A stretch of DNA of 64,000 nt from contig NZ_LMKV01000001.1 in assembly GCF_001421665.1 (NCBI RefSeq), positions 898,731 to 962,730 of the forward strand. The letters run 5' to 3'. The notes under the pieces were generated by a model. The model did no database searches. It saw only the letters and a program-made list of their open reading frames with translations, and was not told the origin of the DNA. Shown in pieces: positions 63,903 through 64,000 of this stretch; within the stretch, counting starts at the first letter, position 1; the number at the start of each line of letters is the position of its first letter. Source of the stretch: Sphingobium sp. Leaf26. Its GTDB lineage: Bacteria > Pseudomonadota > Alphaproteobacteria > Sphingomonadales > Sphingomonadaceae. The position numbers and the translations under genes were made by a program.

Positions 63903-64000
63903 ATGAAAATCACGATGATCGGCACAGGTTATGTAGGCCTTGTGTCAGGGGCCTGTTTTGCGGATTTTGGTCATGACGTGGTGTGCGTTGACAAGGACGC
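63903..64000 (+). CDS. ugd: UDP-glucose 6-dehydrogenase, 5' end only
   Basis: Only the first 32 codons are in the window: [19 protein letters not shown], the NAD-binding start of the UDP-glucose/GDP-mannose dehydrogenase family. In a capsule context UDP-glucose dehydrogenase (UDP-glucuronate) is most likely, but a GDP-mannose or UDP-HexNAc dehydrogenase cannot be excluded from this short stretch. Confidence 0.8.
   Translation, partial: MKITMIGTGYVGLVSGACFADFGHDVVCVDKD

Noticed and set aside
1..64000. Search by eye for tRNA, 5S/16S/23S rRNA, CRISPR arrays, transposases, integrases and prophage genes
   Set aside because: None found; the only structural RNA recognised is rnpB.

Overview
This is a high-GC alphaproteobacterial chromosome segment. 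It very probably comes from the Sphingomonadales (Sphingobium/Sphingomonas type). The evidence is the pckA / ChvI-ChvG / short HPr kinase / RapZ / PTS-EIIA / HPr arrangement at the left edge, the class-A RNase P RNA, and the general gene style: GTG/TTG starts, ATGA and TGATG overlaps, and heavy C/G wobble that leaves long spurious antisense frames.

Layout. 1-6042: carbon and acid-stress control block (pckA truncated by the window edge, divergent chvI-chvG, then hprK-rapZ-EIIA-HPr). 6545-13060: amino-acid permease, a TonB-like secreted protein, the dapF-mtaB-ftsY-yciB operon, and superoxide dismutase with a textbook terminator. 13143-22520, all on the minus strand: a chemoreceptor, a small hypothetical, a thioredoxin-like ferredoxin, a J-domain protein, RNase P RNA, an amidase, and a compact cheA-W-Y-B-R operon. 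22673-29126: a helical lipoprotein, MscL, LemA with three successive TPM-domain proteins, a Nudix hydrolase, a DUF6456-like protein, an XRE regulator and a lone GT4 glycosyltransferase. 29102-33938: molybdenum block made of a degenerate NasA-like protein, modA, a HAD phosphatase, modB and a short modC.

34946 to the right edge is a large exopolysaccharide/capsule locus. It holds all four dTDP-L-rhamnose genes (rfbB; rfbA-C-D), the start of a UDP-glucose dehydrogenase gene (UDP-glucuronate), an ABC-transporter export operon (KpsE-like PCP, KpsM-like permease, KpsT-like ATPase, GT4), several very large multidomain glycosyltransferases, two sulfotransferase-like proteins (one fused to a coiled coil of about 700 residues), a hexapeptide acyltransferase, and two exported BNR_4 beta-propeller proteins of the kind that includes ulvan lyases.

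Read together, the right half suggests an ABC-exported, rhamnose- and probably glucuronate-containing polysaccharide that may be sulfated and acylated and that comes with its own secreted depolymerases. The most interesting points are the coiled-coil sulfotransferase as a possible chain-length ruler, the two BNR_4 proteins, and the NasA-like protein that has lost both its molybdenum-ligand cysteine and its C-terminal cofactor domain. No transposase, CRISPR array, tRNA or 5S/16S/23S rRNA gene was seen. All functions come from reading the sequence; no database search was possible.
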